From: DASSUW01 sp963844205
GTDB taxonomy: Bacteria > Actinomycetota > Thermoleophilia > Solirubrobacterales > Solirubrobacteraceae
Assembly (NCBI GenBank): GCA_963844205.1
Contig: CAWJNK010000012.1
Location: 186,001 to 250,000 of the forward strand
Direction of reading: 5' to 3'
DNA length: 64,000 nt
This document shows, in pieces, positions 16,235 through 24,959 of the stretch. Each line of letters begins with the position of its first letter. The stretch's first letter is position 1. The notes below the pieces were generated by a model. It did no database searches. It had not been told where the DNA came from and saw only the letters and a list, made by a program, of their open reading frames with translations. The position numbers were made by a program, and so were the translations under genes.

Positions 16235-17428
16235 GCCGCCGCGGGGCGGACTACCGTGCCGCGCCGGGCGACGGCGATCAGCGTGCCGATGGCGGCGATC
16301 GCGCCCGCGACCAGGAACGCCGTTCGCCAGCTCGCGGCCTCGACGATGCCGCCGGCCAGCGCGGACCCGACCGCAATCCCGCCGACGAACGCCGTGACCG
16401 GCCAGGTGTACGCCTCGGTGCGCGCGCCCTCGGGCGCGACCCAGCCGACGAGCTCGTTGCGCGTGGCCAGCAGCGGCGCGATGAAGAGGCCGGCCGGGAT
16501 CACGAGCAGCAGCCATGGCCGGGACCGACGGCGCGGCGGCCATCGGCAGCAGCCCGAGCGGTAGCAGGGCGGCGACCACGAGATGCACGCGGTTCAGCGG
16601 CGGGCGGTTCGGGAGCGCGCCGTACACGAGGCCGCCGACCGCGCTCCCGAGTGACCAGACCGCGAGCAGGATGCCGGCCGTCGCGGCCTCGCCGCTCGCG
16701 TGGCTGAACGCGGGCAGCGTCACCTCGCAGATGCCGATGCCGATCCCGGCGGGCAGCGACGTGAGCACGAGGGTGCGGACGCCGGGCGAGCCCAGCGCGC
16801 CGAGCGCCCCGGTGCGCGGACGGTCCGGCTGCGGGCGCATCGCGCGCGAGGGCGGGAGTGCGGTGAACGCGATCGTTCCCGTGATGACGCTCGCGGCCGA
16901 GAGCGCGAGCGCGGCCTGCGGCTCCAGGACGGTCGCGACCAGCGCCGTGACGAGCGGGCCGAGGATGAAGATGAGCTCGATCATCACCGAGTCGAGCGCG
17001 TAGGCGGCCTGGATCAGGTCAGGCCGGTCGCGCAGGAGGTCCGGCCACATCGAGCGCAGCACCGACGACGTCGGCGGGATCGCGAAGCCGGCCAGCAGGC
17101 CGAACGCGATCAGGACGGCGACCGGCGCGCCGGCCTCGGTCGACGCCACGAGCGCCCCGAGCGCGGCGGCGTGGACGATCCCCAGCGGCACGAGCACGCG
17201 ACGCTGGCCGAGCGCGTCGACCATCCGGCCCTGCACCGGCGCCCCGATGCCGCTGCCCGCCGCCAGCGCCCCCGCGACCGCCCCGGCGACCGCGAACGAG
17301 CCTCGCTCCGCCCGCAGGTAGAGCACGATCGCGAGCGCGTTGATCCCGATCGGGAAGCGCGCCAGCAGCGTCGCCGCGATGAGCGCCGCGACGTGCGGCG
17401 CCCGCAGCACCGCCGCGTACGCTCTCAC
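16231..17428 (-). pseudogene. MFS transporter broken by a frameshift
   Basis: From GTG 17428 the frame gives about 305 residues with MFS helices (ALIAATLLARFPIGINALAI near the start, GLLAGFAIPPTSSVLRSMWP in the middle). After ATG 16516 the frame is lost. Skipping one base at 16513 restores LLLVIPAGLFIAPLLATRNE and three more helices to the stop at 16231, for about 398 residues, the normal 12-helix length. Start overlaps the UDG stop by 4 bases. The substrate is unknown; the family text resembles small efflux-type MFS proteins. The break may be a true mutation or a sequence error. Confidence 0.8.
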
Positions 17429-18126
17429 GGCCCCGTCGCCTCGTCTCGCGTCGCGGTCTCGTCCGGCCCCACCGCGGGCTCGTCCGCGAGTTCGCGGGCG
17501 CGCCGCAGCACGCCTTCGATCATCGGGGCGGTGAGCTTGCCGGTGAACGTGTTCTGCTGGCTGGGGTGGAAGCAGCCGAGCAGGGCGTAGCGGCCCGCGC
17601 GCGCCTCGGCGCCGTGCCCGAACCGCGGCCGAGGTCGGGGGGCGACGAGGTTCCACGCGAACTGGCCGAGGCAGACGATCACGCGCGCGCGCTCCAGCAG
17701 CGCGAGCTCGCGCTCGAGCCACTCCGAGCAGTTGTCGCGCTCGGACGGCAGCGGCTTATTGGCCGGCGGGGCGCAGCGCACGCCCGCCGTGATGAAGCAA
17801 TCGGTCAGCGCGAGCCCGTCGTCGCGCGAGGTCGCGGTCGGCTGGTTCGCGTAGCCCGTGGCGTACAAAGCGCCGTACAGGAAGTCGCCCGAGCGGTCGC
17901 CGGTGAACATGCGGCCGGTGCGGTTGGCGCCGTGCGCCGCGGGCGCGAGCCCGAGCAGCACAACGCGTGCCGCGGGGTCGCCGAAGCCCGGGACGGGGCG
18001 GCCCCAATATTCCCAGTCCCGGAACGCCGCGCGCTTCTCGACAGCCACCTGCTCCCGCCAGGCCACGAGCCGTGGGCAGCGCCGGCACTCGACGATCTCG
18101 TGCTCGAGCGCCGCCAGGTCGCTCAC
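17425..18126 (-). CDS. Family 5 uracil-DNA glycosylase (UDGb type)
   Basis: 233 residues. Motif A is GLAPAAHGANRTGRMFTGD (about 59-77), diagnostic of family 5 UDG, which lacks the catalytic polar residue of family 4 and removes uracil, hypoxanthine and related bases. The N-terminal CRRC (14-17) plus later cysteines near GVRCAPP and DNCSEW fit a 4Fe-4S cluster. The C-terminal motif GCFHPSQQNTFTGKL is typical. It is coupled by 4-base overlaps to tetR upstream and to the MFS gene downstream, an unusual operon for a repair enzyme. Confidence 0.92.
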   Translation of the reverse strand: MSDLAALEHEIVECRRCPRLVAWREQVAVEKRAAFRDWEYWGRPVPGFGDPAARVVLLGLAPAAHGANRTGRMFTGDRSGDFLYGALYATGYANQPTATSRDDGLALTDCFITAGVRCAPPANKPLPSERDNCSEWLERELALLERARVIVCLGQFAWNLVAPRPRPRFGHGAEARAGRYALLGCFHPSQQNTFTGKLTAPMIEGVLRRARELADEPAVGPDETATRDEATGP

Positions 18127-18764
18127 GGCCGCGCCGCGTCGGCGAGCAGCCCGAGGGTCAGGCGCTCGACGACCGGCTCGAGCTCCCGGATGTCGCCGGG
18201 CACGCCGGTGCGGATCTGGCGCGACGCGAGCTCCACCACGGCGCCGACGATCGCGAACGCGTCATGGGGCGCGAGCCGCGGGGTCACCCCGCGCGCGACG
18301 TCGTGCGCGTTGAGCTCCTCCAGGTATTGGCTGACCGCCTCGAGCGCGCGGTCGCGCCGTTCCAGCGCGCGCGGCCCGGCGCCCACGATCTCCACCAGCA
18401 GCGTCTGCGACTCGTTCGGGAAGCTGGCCAGCGTTTCCAGGAACGCGCCGAGCGTGGTGCGCACGCGCTCCTGGGGGTCAGCGGCGCTCTCGCGCGCCGC
18501 CGCGTTGCGCATCGCGACGAGGACCTGCTCGGTCGCCGCGTCGAAGAGCGCGACGATGCAGTCCTCCTTGTTGGTGAAGTGCTCGTAGAACGTGGCCTTC
18601 GACATCCCGGCCTCGCGGGCGATCGCCTCGGCGGTGGCGTCCGCGTAGCCGACACGCGCGAACACCGCGGCCGCCGCCGCGAACAGCCGGCCGCGCTGCC
18701 GGCTCTGCCGGACCTCGAGCGGCGGGGCGTGTCGCCCCCTCGGAACCGTGGCACGCTCCTGCAC
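18123..18764 (-). CDS. TetR-family transcriptional regulator
   Basis: 213 residues. The N-terminal helix-turn-helix (about 18-65) contains FARVGYADATAEAIAREAG and the recognition helix KATFYEHFTNKEDCIVALF, classic TetR. The C-terminal ligand domain is helical. GTG 18764 is the only suitable start; earlier in-frame codons extend into the divergent gene's leader. First gene of the tetR-udg-mfs operon; its likely target is the 70-base gap to the divergent lipoprotein gene and possibly its own operon, which contains a transporter. Confidence 0.88.
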   Translation of the reverse strand: MQERATVPRGRHAPPLEVRQSRQRGRLFAAAAAVFARVGYADATAEAIAREAGMSKATFYEHFTNKEDCIVALFDAATEQVLVAMRNAAARESAADPQERVRTTLGAFLETLASFPNESQTLLVEIVGAGPRALERRDRALEAVSQYLEELNAHDVARGVTPRLAPHDAFAIVGAVVELASRQIRTGVPGDIRELEPVVERLTLGLLADAARP

Positions 18765-18834
18765 CGGTGCGATCGTAACCGCGACCGGCGACGGCGAGGG
18801 CCGGTACGAGTACTCACTAGGATCAACCGCGCAC

Positions 18835-19233
18835 ATGAAGCGGCTCGTCGTCCTGCTCGGAGTCCTCGCCGTCGCCGGCTGCGGCGCGCAGGCCGATTCC
18901 TCCTCAGCGGAGAAGTTCAAGGGCGAGGAGCGGGCGGTCGCGCAGAAGGTCGAGGACCTGCAGGACGCCGGCAAGGGCGGCAAGGCCGAGGACATCTGCT
19001 CGGACATCCTCGCCAGCTCGCTCGTCCAGCAGATCGAGGCGGCGGGCGCCGACTGCGCCGACGAGATGGAGAAGGCGATCGACGACGCCCAGGACTACTC
19101 GCTCGACGTCCAGAAGGTCACGATCTCCGGGTCGGACGCCACCGTCGAGGTCAGGCGCGGCGACGACGGCCCGACCGGGACGATGGAGTTCACCAAGGAG
19201 AACGGCCAGTGGCGCGCCACGTCGCTTAGCTAG
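18835..19233 (+). CDS. Small secreted lipoprotein of unknown function
   Basis: 132 residues. Signal peptide MKRLVVLLGVLAVAGC ends in a lipobox (LAVAGC), predicting lipid-anchored export. The mature part is acidic and helical at first (AQKVEDLQDAGKGGKAEDIC), then beta strands (SLDVQKVTISGSDATVEV, GTMEFTKENGQWRATSL), similar in shape to DUF4878/NTF2-like lipoproteins. The ATG at the signal peptide is chosen over the upstream in-frame ATG 18748. It is divergent from tetR and convergent with the RDD gene (4-base overlap). Confidence 0.8.
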   Translation: MKRLVVLLGVLAVAGCGAQADSSSAEKFKGEERAVAQKVEDLQDAGKGGKAEDICSDILASSLVQQIEAAGADCADEMEKAIDDAQDYSLDVQKVTISGSDATVEVRRGDDGPTGTMEFTKENGQWRATSLS

Positions 19234-19988
19234 GCCCGCTCCGCCTTCACCGCCACCAGCAGCTCGAGGAACGCCTCGTCGCCCATCGACGGCTGCACCC
19301 CCGGCACGCGCGGGCGCAGGCCGGCCGCGAGCTGGCCGGCGAGCGCGAGCCGCGGGCCGGGGCGGAGGCCGTCGCGCCGCTCGAGGAACGAGCGGACGGT
19401 TGCCACCTCGTCGGCGGTGATCGCGCTCACGTCCCACGTCGCCGCGGGGCCGGTGTCCTGCGGCAGCCACAGCAGCGGCGGTTCGATCCGGTCCCCGTGG
19501 CGGTCGCGGACCACGTACGTCCCGGCGACCACGTCGCCGATCCGCTGGTTGCGCGGCGTGATGAAGATGACGGTCATCCCGACCGCATAGAACCCCGGCA
19601 GGATGTCGATGATCCGCAGGATGTTCCGGACCGCGCTGCGTACGAGAGCGATCGGCCGCCCACCGGGGCCGACCACCCGCAGCCCTGTCACCCGCTTGCC
19701 CGGCGTGCGCCCGCGCCCCAGCACCTCGAACAGGACGTCGTAGAAGAAGATCAGCGCGAAGACGCCCGAGGTGAAGATCGCGAACCCTGCGTCGCCGGCC
19801 GGCCGCAGCAGCAGCGCGAGGGCGACGATGACCGCGATCTGGATCGTGAAGTCGATCCCCGCGGCGATGAAGCGCGAGCCGATTCCCGCCAGGGTCAGCT
19901 CGACCTCGACGCCCTCCGGCGTGGCGATGGCGAGCCGGTCGTCGAAGCCGACGGGCGCGGCGCGGCGGTCGTCGTCGTCGGTGCTCAT
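19230..19988 (-). CDS. RDD-family membrane protein
   Basis: 252 residues. The RDD domain spans about 30-165: it opens with GIGSRFIAAGIDFTIQIAVI and continues with GRTPGKRVTGLRVVGPGGRP and later RNQRIGDVVAGTYVV, the standard RDD hallmarks with two to three TM helices. A soluble C-terminal region of about 85 residues follows. RDD proteins are of unclear function; some affect ion exchange. It is divergent by only 14 bases from the SpoIIM-like gene, and such RDD-SpoIIM-MoxR-DUF58 neighbourhoods recur in actinobacteria. Confidence 0.9.
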   Translation of the reverse strand: MSTDDDDRRAAPVGFDDRLAIATPEGVEVELTLAGIGSRFIAAGIDFTIQIAVIVALALLLRPAGDAGFAIFTSGVFALIFFYDVLFEVLGRGRTPGKRVTGLRVVGPGGRPIALVRSAVRNILRIIDILPGFYAVGMTVIFITPRNQRIGDVVAGTYVVRDRHGDRIEPPLLWLPQDTGPAATWDVSAITADEVATVRSFLERRDGLRPGPRLALAGQLAAGLRPRVPGVQPSMGDEAFLELLVAVKAERA

Positions 19989-20002
19989 ACTCCCCCGAGG
20001 CG

Positions 20003-20965
20003 ATGGATGTTGACCGCTTCACGCGGGAGCGGACGGCCGGCTGGGACGAGCTGCAGCAGCTCGTGCGCGCCGCCGGGCCTCGCCCCCAGCGGCTGAGCTC
20101 CGAGCGGCTGCTCCGGCTCGGCCGCCGCTACCGCGCCGCGGCCGCCGACCTCGCGCTGGCCCGCCGGCTGTTCCCCGGCCACCCCGGAACGCGCCGGCTC
20201 GAGCGCCTGGTCACCGACGCCCGCCAGGCCGTCTACGCCACCGAGCCGCGCCGCCGCACGCTGCGCTCGTTCCTCGCCACCGGCTACTGGCAGCGCGTGT
20301 ACGAGCGCCGCACGCTGCTGCTGACCGGGCTCGCGCTGCTGTTCGTCCCGATGGCGCTCGCGGCGGTGTGGGCGATCGACGATCCCGCGGCCGCGCTCGG
20401 GATCGTGCCGAGCGAGTTCCACGAGGCCGCCGAGCCGGGCAGCGCCAGCTCGCTCTCGACCGGCGAGGAGGCGGCGTTCTCGAGCGAGATCTACACGAAC
20501 AACATCCGCGTGACGTTCCTGGTCGTGGCCGCCGGGGTGCTGCTCGGCCTCGGCAGCGCGGCGGTGACGATCTTCAACGGCGGCTTCATCGGCGCGCTGT
20601 TCGGGCTCACGATCGAGAACGGCACGTTCGACGAGCTGCTGCGCTTCGTGCTCCCGCACGGCCTGCTCGAGCTGAGCTGCATCGCGGTCAGCTGCGCGGC
20701 CGGGCTGCGGCTCGGGTGGGGGATCGTCGATCCCGGTCAGCTCACACGCGGCGCCTCGCTGCGTCGCGAGGCAAGGGCCGCCGTGGAGATCGTGCTCGGC
20801 ACGATGCCGTGGCTGGTCCTCGCCGGCCTGATCGAGGGCTTCGTGAGCCCCAGCCAGCCGCCGCTGCCGGTGGCGGCGGCGGTGGGCGTCGCCGCCGTCG
20901 TCCCGTACTGGACGCTGCTGATCTGGCGCGGTCACGCGCGGCCCCGGGACTTGGCCCGCAGGTAG
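20003..20965 (+). CDS. SpoIIM/DUF95-like integral membrane protein
   Basis: 320 residues. N-terminal helical domain (about 1-95, rich in Arg and Leu, RLLRLGRRYRAAAADLALAR), then TM helices at about 108-130, 170-195, 210-235, 262-285 and 290-310. The SEIYTNNIRVTFLVVAAGV and LPHGLLELSCIAVS segments are characteristic of the stage II sporulation protein M/DUF95 family. Non-sporulating actinobacteria carry this family next to RDD and MoxR genes, so a sporulation role is not implied. Its 3' end overlaps the convergent DUF58 gene by 34 bases. Confidence 0.9.
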   Translation: MDVDRFTRERTAGWDELQQLVRAAGPRPQRLSSERLLRLGRRYRAAAADLALARRLFPGHPGTRRLERLVTDARQAVYATEPRRRTLRSFLATGYWQRVYERRTLLLTGLALLFVPMALAAVWAIDDPAAALGIVPSEFHEAAEPGSASSLSTGEEAAFSSEIYTNNIRVTFLVVAAGVLLGLGSAAVTIFNGGFIGALFGLTIENGTFDELLRFVLPHGLLELSCIAVSCAAGLRLGWGIVDPGQLTRGASLRREARAAVEIVLGTMPWLVLAGLIEGFVSPSQPPLPVAAAVGVAAVVPYWTLLIWRGHARPRDLARR

Positions 20966-22173
20966 GCGCCCACGCACGCGGCCGAGAGCTGGTCGGCCTG
21001 CGCCTCCACCACCTCCGCACCGGCGCGCCGCAGCATGTGGCTCACGCGGCTGCGGGCGGCGAGGACGTCGAGCGCGACGGCCTGGGCGCTGACGCCGTGC
21101 AGGCCGGCCGGCTCGGTGGCGATCACGGCGTCGAGATCGGGGTCGCGGACCGTCGCCACCGTGACGGCGTGGCGGCGCGCGAGGACCGGGACGGCGTCGA
21201 CCAGCGGCCGCGCCGCGGTCTCCTCCAGCAGGTCGCAGAAGATGAGCACGAGCGAGCGCTTGGAGCCCTCGACGCTGCGGAACGCCAGCTCGTAGTCGGG
21301 CTCGGCGGCGCGCGGCTCGAGGTCGAGCAGCGCGCGCACGACGGCGCGGCCGCCGGCGCGCCGCGGCGCGAGTTGGCGGCGCACCTCGCGGTCGAAGGCC
21401 AGCGTGCCGGCGCGGTCGCCGAGCACGTCCGCCACCAGCGCGACCGCCACCGCGGCGTCGACCGCCACGTCGAGCCGTGTGCGGTCGGCGAGCGGCGACG
21501 CCATCAGCCGCCCGGAGTCGATCAGCAGCATCACCTCGCGGTCCTGCTCGACCCGGTACTGGTTGCTCATCGGCCGCTGCATCCGCTCGGTCGCGCGCCA
21601 GTTGACCTGCCGGACGTCGTCGTCGGGCTCGTAGTCGCGGATCGACTCGAACTCCGTGCCCAGCCCGAGCGGCCCGCGGGTGAGGCGGCCGGCCTCGCGG
21701 AAGCGGCCTTGGCGGACGGCGAGCGCGAGCCGGCGCGCCGATGGCACGTCCGGGTAGACGGTGACGCGCTCGGTGCCCGCGCCCTCGTGGTGCCACCGGC
21801 CGAGCCTCAGCGGGCCCTCGCTGCGTACGGCGACGGGCCCGAGCTCGTGGCGGCCGCGGCGGCGCGGGGTGAGCGTGGCCTCCAGCCGCCCGTCGCCTTC
21901 GCGGGGCGCGACCTCGAGCGCCGCCGGCGCGGGCTGGCGCAGGCGGGTGCGGCCGGGGCCGTAGACGTCGACGCGCAGCGGCGTCGGCACGCCGCGGGCG
22001 AGATTCGTGCGCACCCGCCGGCGGACGTCCGGGCGGCGGCGGACCGCGAGCGCGTCGGCGGAGATCGCCCCCGCAAGCAGGAGCGCCGCAAGCGCCCCGA
22101 CGGCGGGCGAGGTGAGCGCGGTGAGGACCGCGATGGCCGCCAGGACGGCGGCGGCGCGCGGCGCTGGGCTCAT
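20932..22173 (-). CDS. DUF58 (vWA-like) protein
   Basis: 413 residues. Two TM helices in the first 45 residues, then a beta-rich domain and the DUF58 core: GLGTEFESIRDYEPDDDVRQ followed by VNWRATERM and DREVMLLIDSGRLM, which starts the vWA-like fold with a MIDAS-type DSGR. DUF58 proteins pair with MoxR ATPases, probably in metal-dependent assembly or maturation of envelope proteins. The start overlaps the moxR stop as ATGA. Confidence 0.92.
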   Translation of the reverse strand: MSPAPRAAAVLAAIAVLTALTSPAVGALAALLLAGAISADALAVRRRPDVRRRVRTNLARGVPTPLRVDVYGPGRTRLRQPAPAALEVAPREGDGRLEATLTPRRRGRHELGPVAVRSEGPLRLGRWHHEGAGTERVTVYPDVPSARRLALAVRQGRFREAGRLTRGPLGLGTEFESIRDYEPDDDVRQVNWRATERMQRPMSNQYRVEQDREVMLLIDSGRLMASPLADRTRLDVAVDAAVAVALVADVLGDRAGTLAFDREVRRQLAPRRAGGRAVVRALLDLEPRAAEPDYELAFRSVEGSKRSLVLIFCDLLEETAARPLVDAVPVLARRHAVTVATVRDPDLDAVIATEPAGLHGVSAQAVALDVLAARSRVSHMLRRAGAEVVEAQADQLSAACVGAYLRAKSRGRA

Positions 22174-23099
22174 CGCGGCACCGGCACCTCTCCCAGGGCG
22201 GTCCGGACGGCGTCGGCGCCGCCGTAGCGCTCGAGCTCCGCCTCCGGCGTGAGGACGAGCCGGTGGGCGAGGACGGCAGTCGCCATGCCGCCGACGTCGT
22301 CGGGGGTCACGTAGTCGCGGCCCGCCAGGCGGGCGGCCGCCTTGGCGGCGCCGAGCAGGTGGACCGCCGCCCGCGGGCTGGCGCCGAGCTGCACGCTGGG
22401 CAGCTCGCGGGTGCGTCGCACGACCGCGATCACATAGCGCGCGACCTCGTCGTCGACACGCGTCGCGTCGACCTGCGCGCGGGCCTCGCGCAGCGCGTCC
22501 GCGCCGACCACCGGGCGCACCGCGTCGAGGTCGCCCGGTCCGACGCCGCGGCGCTCGAGGGCGAGCATCCGCAGCTCCGCGTCCTCGTCCGGATAGTCGA
22601 CGGCGAGCCGCACGAGGAAGCGGTCGAGCTGCGCCTCCGGCAGCGCGTACGTTCCCTCGTACTCGATCGGGTTCTGGGTCGCGAGCACGAGGAACGGGTC
22701 GGGGAGCGGCTCCGGCCGCCCCTCGACCGACACCTGGCGCTCCTGCATCGCCTCCAGCAGCGCGGCTTGCGTCTTCGGCGGCGTCCGGTTGATCTCGTCG
22801 GCCAGCAGCACGTTCGTGAACACCGGCCCGCGGCGGAAGACGAGCTCGCCGCCGCGCAGCGCGACGTTGCCGGTGACGTCGCTGGGCAGCATGTCGGGCG
22901 TGAACTGGATCCGCCGGAAGTCGAGCCCGAGCGCGCGCGACAGCGCCGCCGCGAGCAGCGTCTTGGCGACGCCCGGCGGGCCCTCGAGCAGCACGTGGCC
23001 GCCGAGCGAGGCCGCGGCAAGCGCGGTGGCGGTCATCTGCTCCTGGCCGACGACCACCTTGCCGACCTCGCCCTGCACCGCCTCGTAGACGTCACGCAC
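22170..23099 (-). CDS. MoxR-family AAA+ ATPase
   Basis: 309 residues. Walker A GPPGVAKT at about 40-47, Walker B LLADEINR, sensor 1 LATQNPIEYEGT, and a C-terminal lid with LGASPRAAVHLLGAAKA. This is the RavA/MoxR type, a chaperone-like ATPase acting with vWA proteins. GTG 23099 is chosen because it lies just inside the upstream gene's stop and precedes VRDVYEAVQGEVGKVVVGQE; a GTG farther upstream is possible. Central gene of the DUF4129-DUF4350-MoxR-DUF58 operon. Confidence 0.93.
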   Translation of the reverse strand: MRDVYEAVQGEVGKVVVGQEQMTATALAAASLGGHVLLEGPPGVAKTLLAAALSRALGLDFRRIQFTPDMLPSDVTGNVALRGGELVFRRGPVFTNVLLADEINRTPPKTQAALLEAMQERQVSVEGRPEPLPDPFLVLATQNPIEYEGTYALPEAQLDRFLVRLAVDYPDEDAELRMLALERRGVGPGDLDAVRPVVGADALREARAQVDATRVDDEVARYVIAVVRRTRELPSVQLGASPRAAVHLLGAAKAAARLAGRDYVTPDDVGGMATAVLAHRLVLTPEAELERYGGADAVRTALGEVPVPR

Positions 23100-24114
23100 G
23101 TCGTCCCTCCCCACTGAGCCGCGCCAGCGCGCGCCCCGCCGCGATGTCATCTTCGAGCTCGAGCAGCGCCCGCGCCTCGTCGTCGGCCGTGCGCTCGAGC
23201 CGCTCGCGCGCCGCCGCACGTACGGACTCGACCGCCGCCGAGCGGTCGCGACTGCGCGCCACCGTGGCCGCGAGCGCGTCGACGTACGCGCGGCGCGGCG
23301 GGAACAGCGGCTCCTCCGGCGGCTCGGGAGGGCCGAGGCGACGCCACCGCGCGGCGATCAGCAGCAGGCCGCTGAGGGCGAGCAGGATCAGCGCCCACCC
23401 GAAGCGCGCGGGGAGCGCGGCGAGGCCGGTGGCGGTGCCGTAGCCGTGAACGCTCTCGACGAACGTCACCGGGCCGGGCCCGGCCAGCGCCAGCGCGAGC
23501 GCCGCGTTGTCGGCGTCGTCGAGCAGGCGGTTCTGGAGCGGCGAGGGGTCGGCTACGAGCGCGATCCGACCCGCGCCCGCGGTCCGCACGAGCACGATCG
23601 GACCGCCGCGTCCCGAAGCGACGGGCAAGGCGCCGCCGGCGCGCTCCCAGTGGCCGACCTCGGCGGTGCGCAGCGTCGATGCCGCGCCGGTCTCGGGGGC
23701 CGGCAGGAGCACCCGGGCGGCCTCCTCGCCGCCGTCCCGCCACTCGAGGCCGCCGGCCAGCTCGTCGATCCACGGGCCGGGGTCGCTCCCGCCCACCACC
23801 ACGCGGCCGCCGCGCTCGGCGAAGCGTCGCAGCGCACGGGCCTGCCCGCGCGTGAGGTCGTCCGGATCGAGCACCACGACGGTGCCTCCGTTGGGCGCGG
23901 TGTCGTCCGACCACCGTTCGCGCAGCGCGCGGACGTCGCGGCCGGAGCGGCGCGCGAGGTCGGCCCACGCGGCGAGGCCGTCCGGCGCGGTGGCGAACGA
24001 CGAGGAGCGCGGCCCGCCCGGGCTCGGCACGAGCGCGTCGAGCACGACCGTGATCGCGAGCAGCGCGCCGAGAACGACGCCGATCCCGATGACCGCCTTC
24101 GTCTCGCGTCTCAT
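23092..24114 (-). CDS. DUF4350 membrane protein
   Basis: 340 residues. TM helix at about 9-29, an extracytoplasmic DUF4350 region (GLAAWADLARRSGRDVRALR, then RRFAERGGRVVVGG), a second TM helix near 235-255 and a soluble cytoplasmic tail of about 85 residues with DDEARALLELEDDI. The family resembles GATase-like folds and has no known activity. Starts with an ATGA-type overlap on the DUF4129 gene and overlaps moxR at the other end, so it is clearly part of that operon. Confidence 0.85.
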   Translation of the reverse strand: MRRETKAVIGIGVVLGALLAITVVLDALVPSPGGPRSSSFATAPDGLAAWADLARRSGRDVRALRERWSDDTAPNGGTVVVLDPDDLTRGQARALRRFAERGGRVVVGGSDPGPWIDELAGGLEWRDGGEEAARVLLPAPETGAASTLRTAEVGHWERAGGALPVASGRGGPIVLVRTAGAGRIALVADPSPLQNRLLDDADNAALALALAGPGPVTFVESVHGYGTATGLAALPARFGWALILLALSGLLLIAARWRRLGPPEPPEEPLFPPRRAYVDALAATVARSRDRSAAVESVRAAARERLERTADDEARALLELEDDIAAGRALARLSGEGRRA

Positions 24115-24959
24115 CGTGCGAGCACCTCCGCCCAGCCGCGGCGCGCGTTCTCAGCGTCGTCGCGACCGGCCGGGTGGCCGCCGTACGCGATCGCGTCGAA
24201 CCGCTCGCCGACCTCGGCGAAGGCCGGCGACGAGACCGCGCGGGCGACCTCGCCGGTGGTCAGGGACGGCCGGTACTCGATCACGTGACGCCGGTCGAGC
24301 CGCAGGAGGCCCGCACGGAACCGCAGGCGCACCGCGCGCCCGTAGTCGCCGTCGCGCTCCGCCCGATCGGCCTCGCGCTCGAGCGCGCGCGGGTCCTCGC
24401 TCGCGGGGAGCGCTGCGGCGAGCGCCCGCTCGACGGCGATGGCCCGCCGCCCGATCGCGGTCGAGGTGATGGTGCCGGCGGCCAGGATCACGAGCCCAGC
24501 GAGCGCCATCCACAGGACGATCGGGCCGCCCGGGACGTCGGCCCCGAGGTCGTCGATCCAGTCCGCGATCGGCTGAAGGCGGTCGCCGAGCCACTCGATC
24601 GGGCCGGCGAACGGCCGCGGCACTCCGGCGCCTTTGAAGCGGCGCTCGGCGAGCACCGCCTGCGCGCGGCGGCGGTCGTCGGCGGGCGAGCCGGCGTCGG
24701 TGGTCCGCACGCTCGCGGCGAGGGCCTGGGCGCGATCCGTGAGTTCGTCGCCGCGCGCGCCGGCCAGCGCCTCGCGCACCGCGACCGGCCGGCCGTCGAC
24801 GCGGTCGACGGCCAGCAGCCGCTCGCGGGCGGCGGTGTCGGTGTCCGCGCGCTCGGCGAGTGCCACGAGCTCGGCCCGGGTCGCGTCGTCGGCCGACGCG
24901 ACCGCGGGCGCCGCGAGCGCGAGCGCCGCGACGAGCGCCGCGGCGAGGCGGCCGCTCAC
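24111..24959 (-). CDS. DUF4129 membrane protein
   Basis: 282 residues. Signal-like hydrophobic start (LAAALVAALALAAPAVASAD), an extracytoplasmic helical region, a TM helix at about 150-172, then the cytoplasmic DUF4129 domain with DYGRAVRLRFRAGLLRLDR and YRPSLTTGEVARAV. DUF4129 domains occur at the C-terminus of transglutaminase-like proteins in MoxR/DUF58 clusters; here the domain stands alone. GTG start overlaps the upstream stop by 4 bases. Confidence 0.85.
   Translation of the reverse strand: MSGRLAAALVAALALAAPAVASADDATRAELVALAERADTDTAARERLLAVDRVDGRPVAVREALAGARGDELTDRAQALAASVRTTDAGSPADDRRRAQAVLAERRFKGAGVPRPFAGPIEWLGDRLQPIADWIDDLGADVPGGPIVLWMALAGLVILAAGTITSTAIGRRAIAVERALAAALPASEDPRALEREADRAERDGDYGRAVRLRFRAGLLRLDRRHVIEYRPSLTTGEVARAVSSPAFAEVGERFDAIAYGGHPAGRDDAENARRGWAEVLAR

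Noticed and set aside
20003..20965. Evidence for sporulation from the SpoIIM-like gene
   Set aside because: The family is widespread in non-sporulating actinobacteria next to MoxR/RDD genes, and no other sporulation gene is here.
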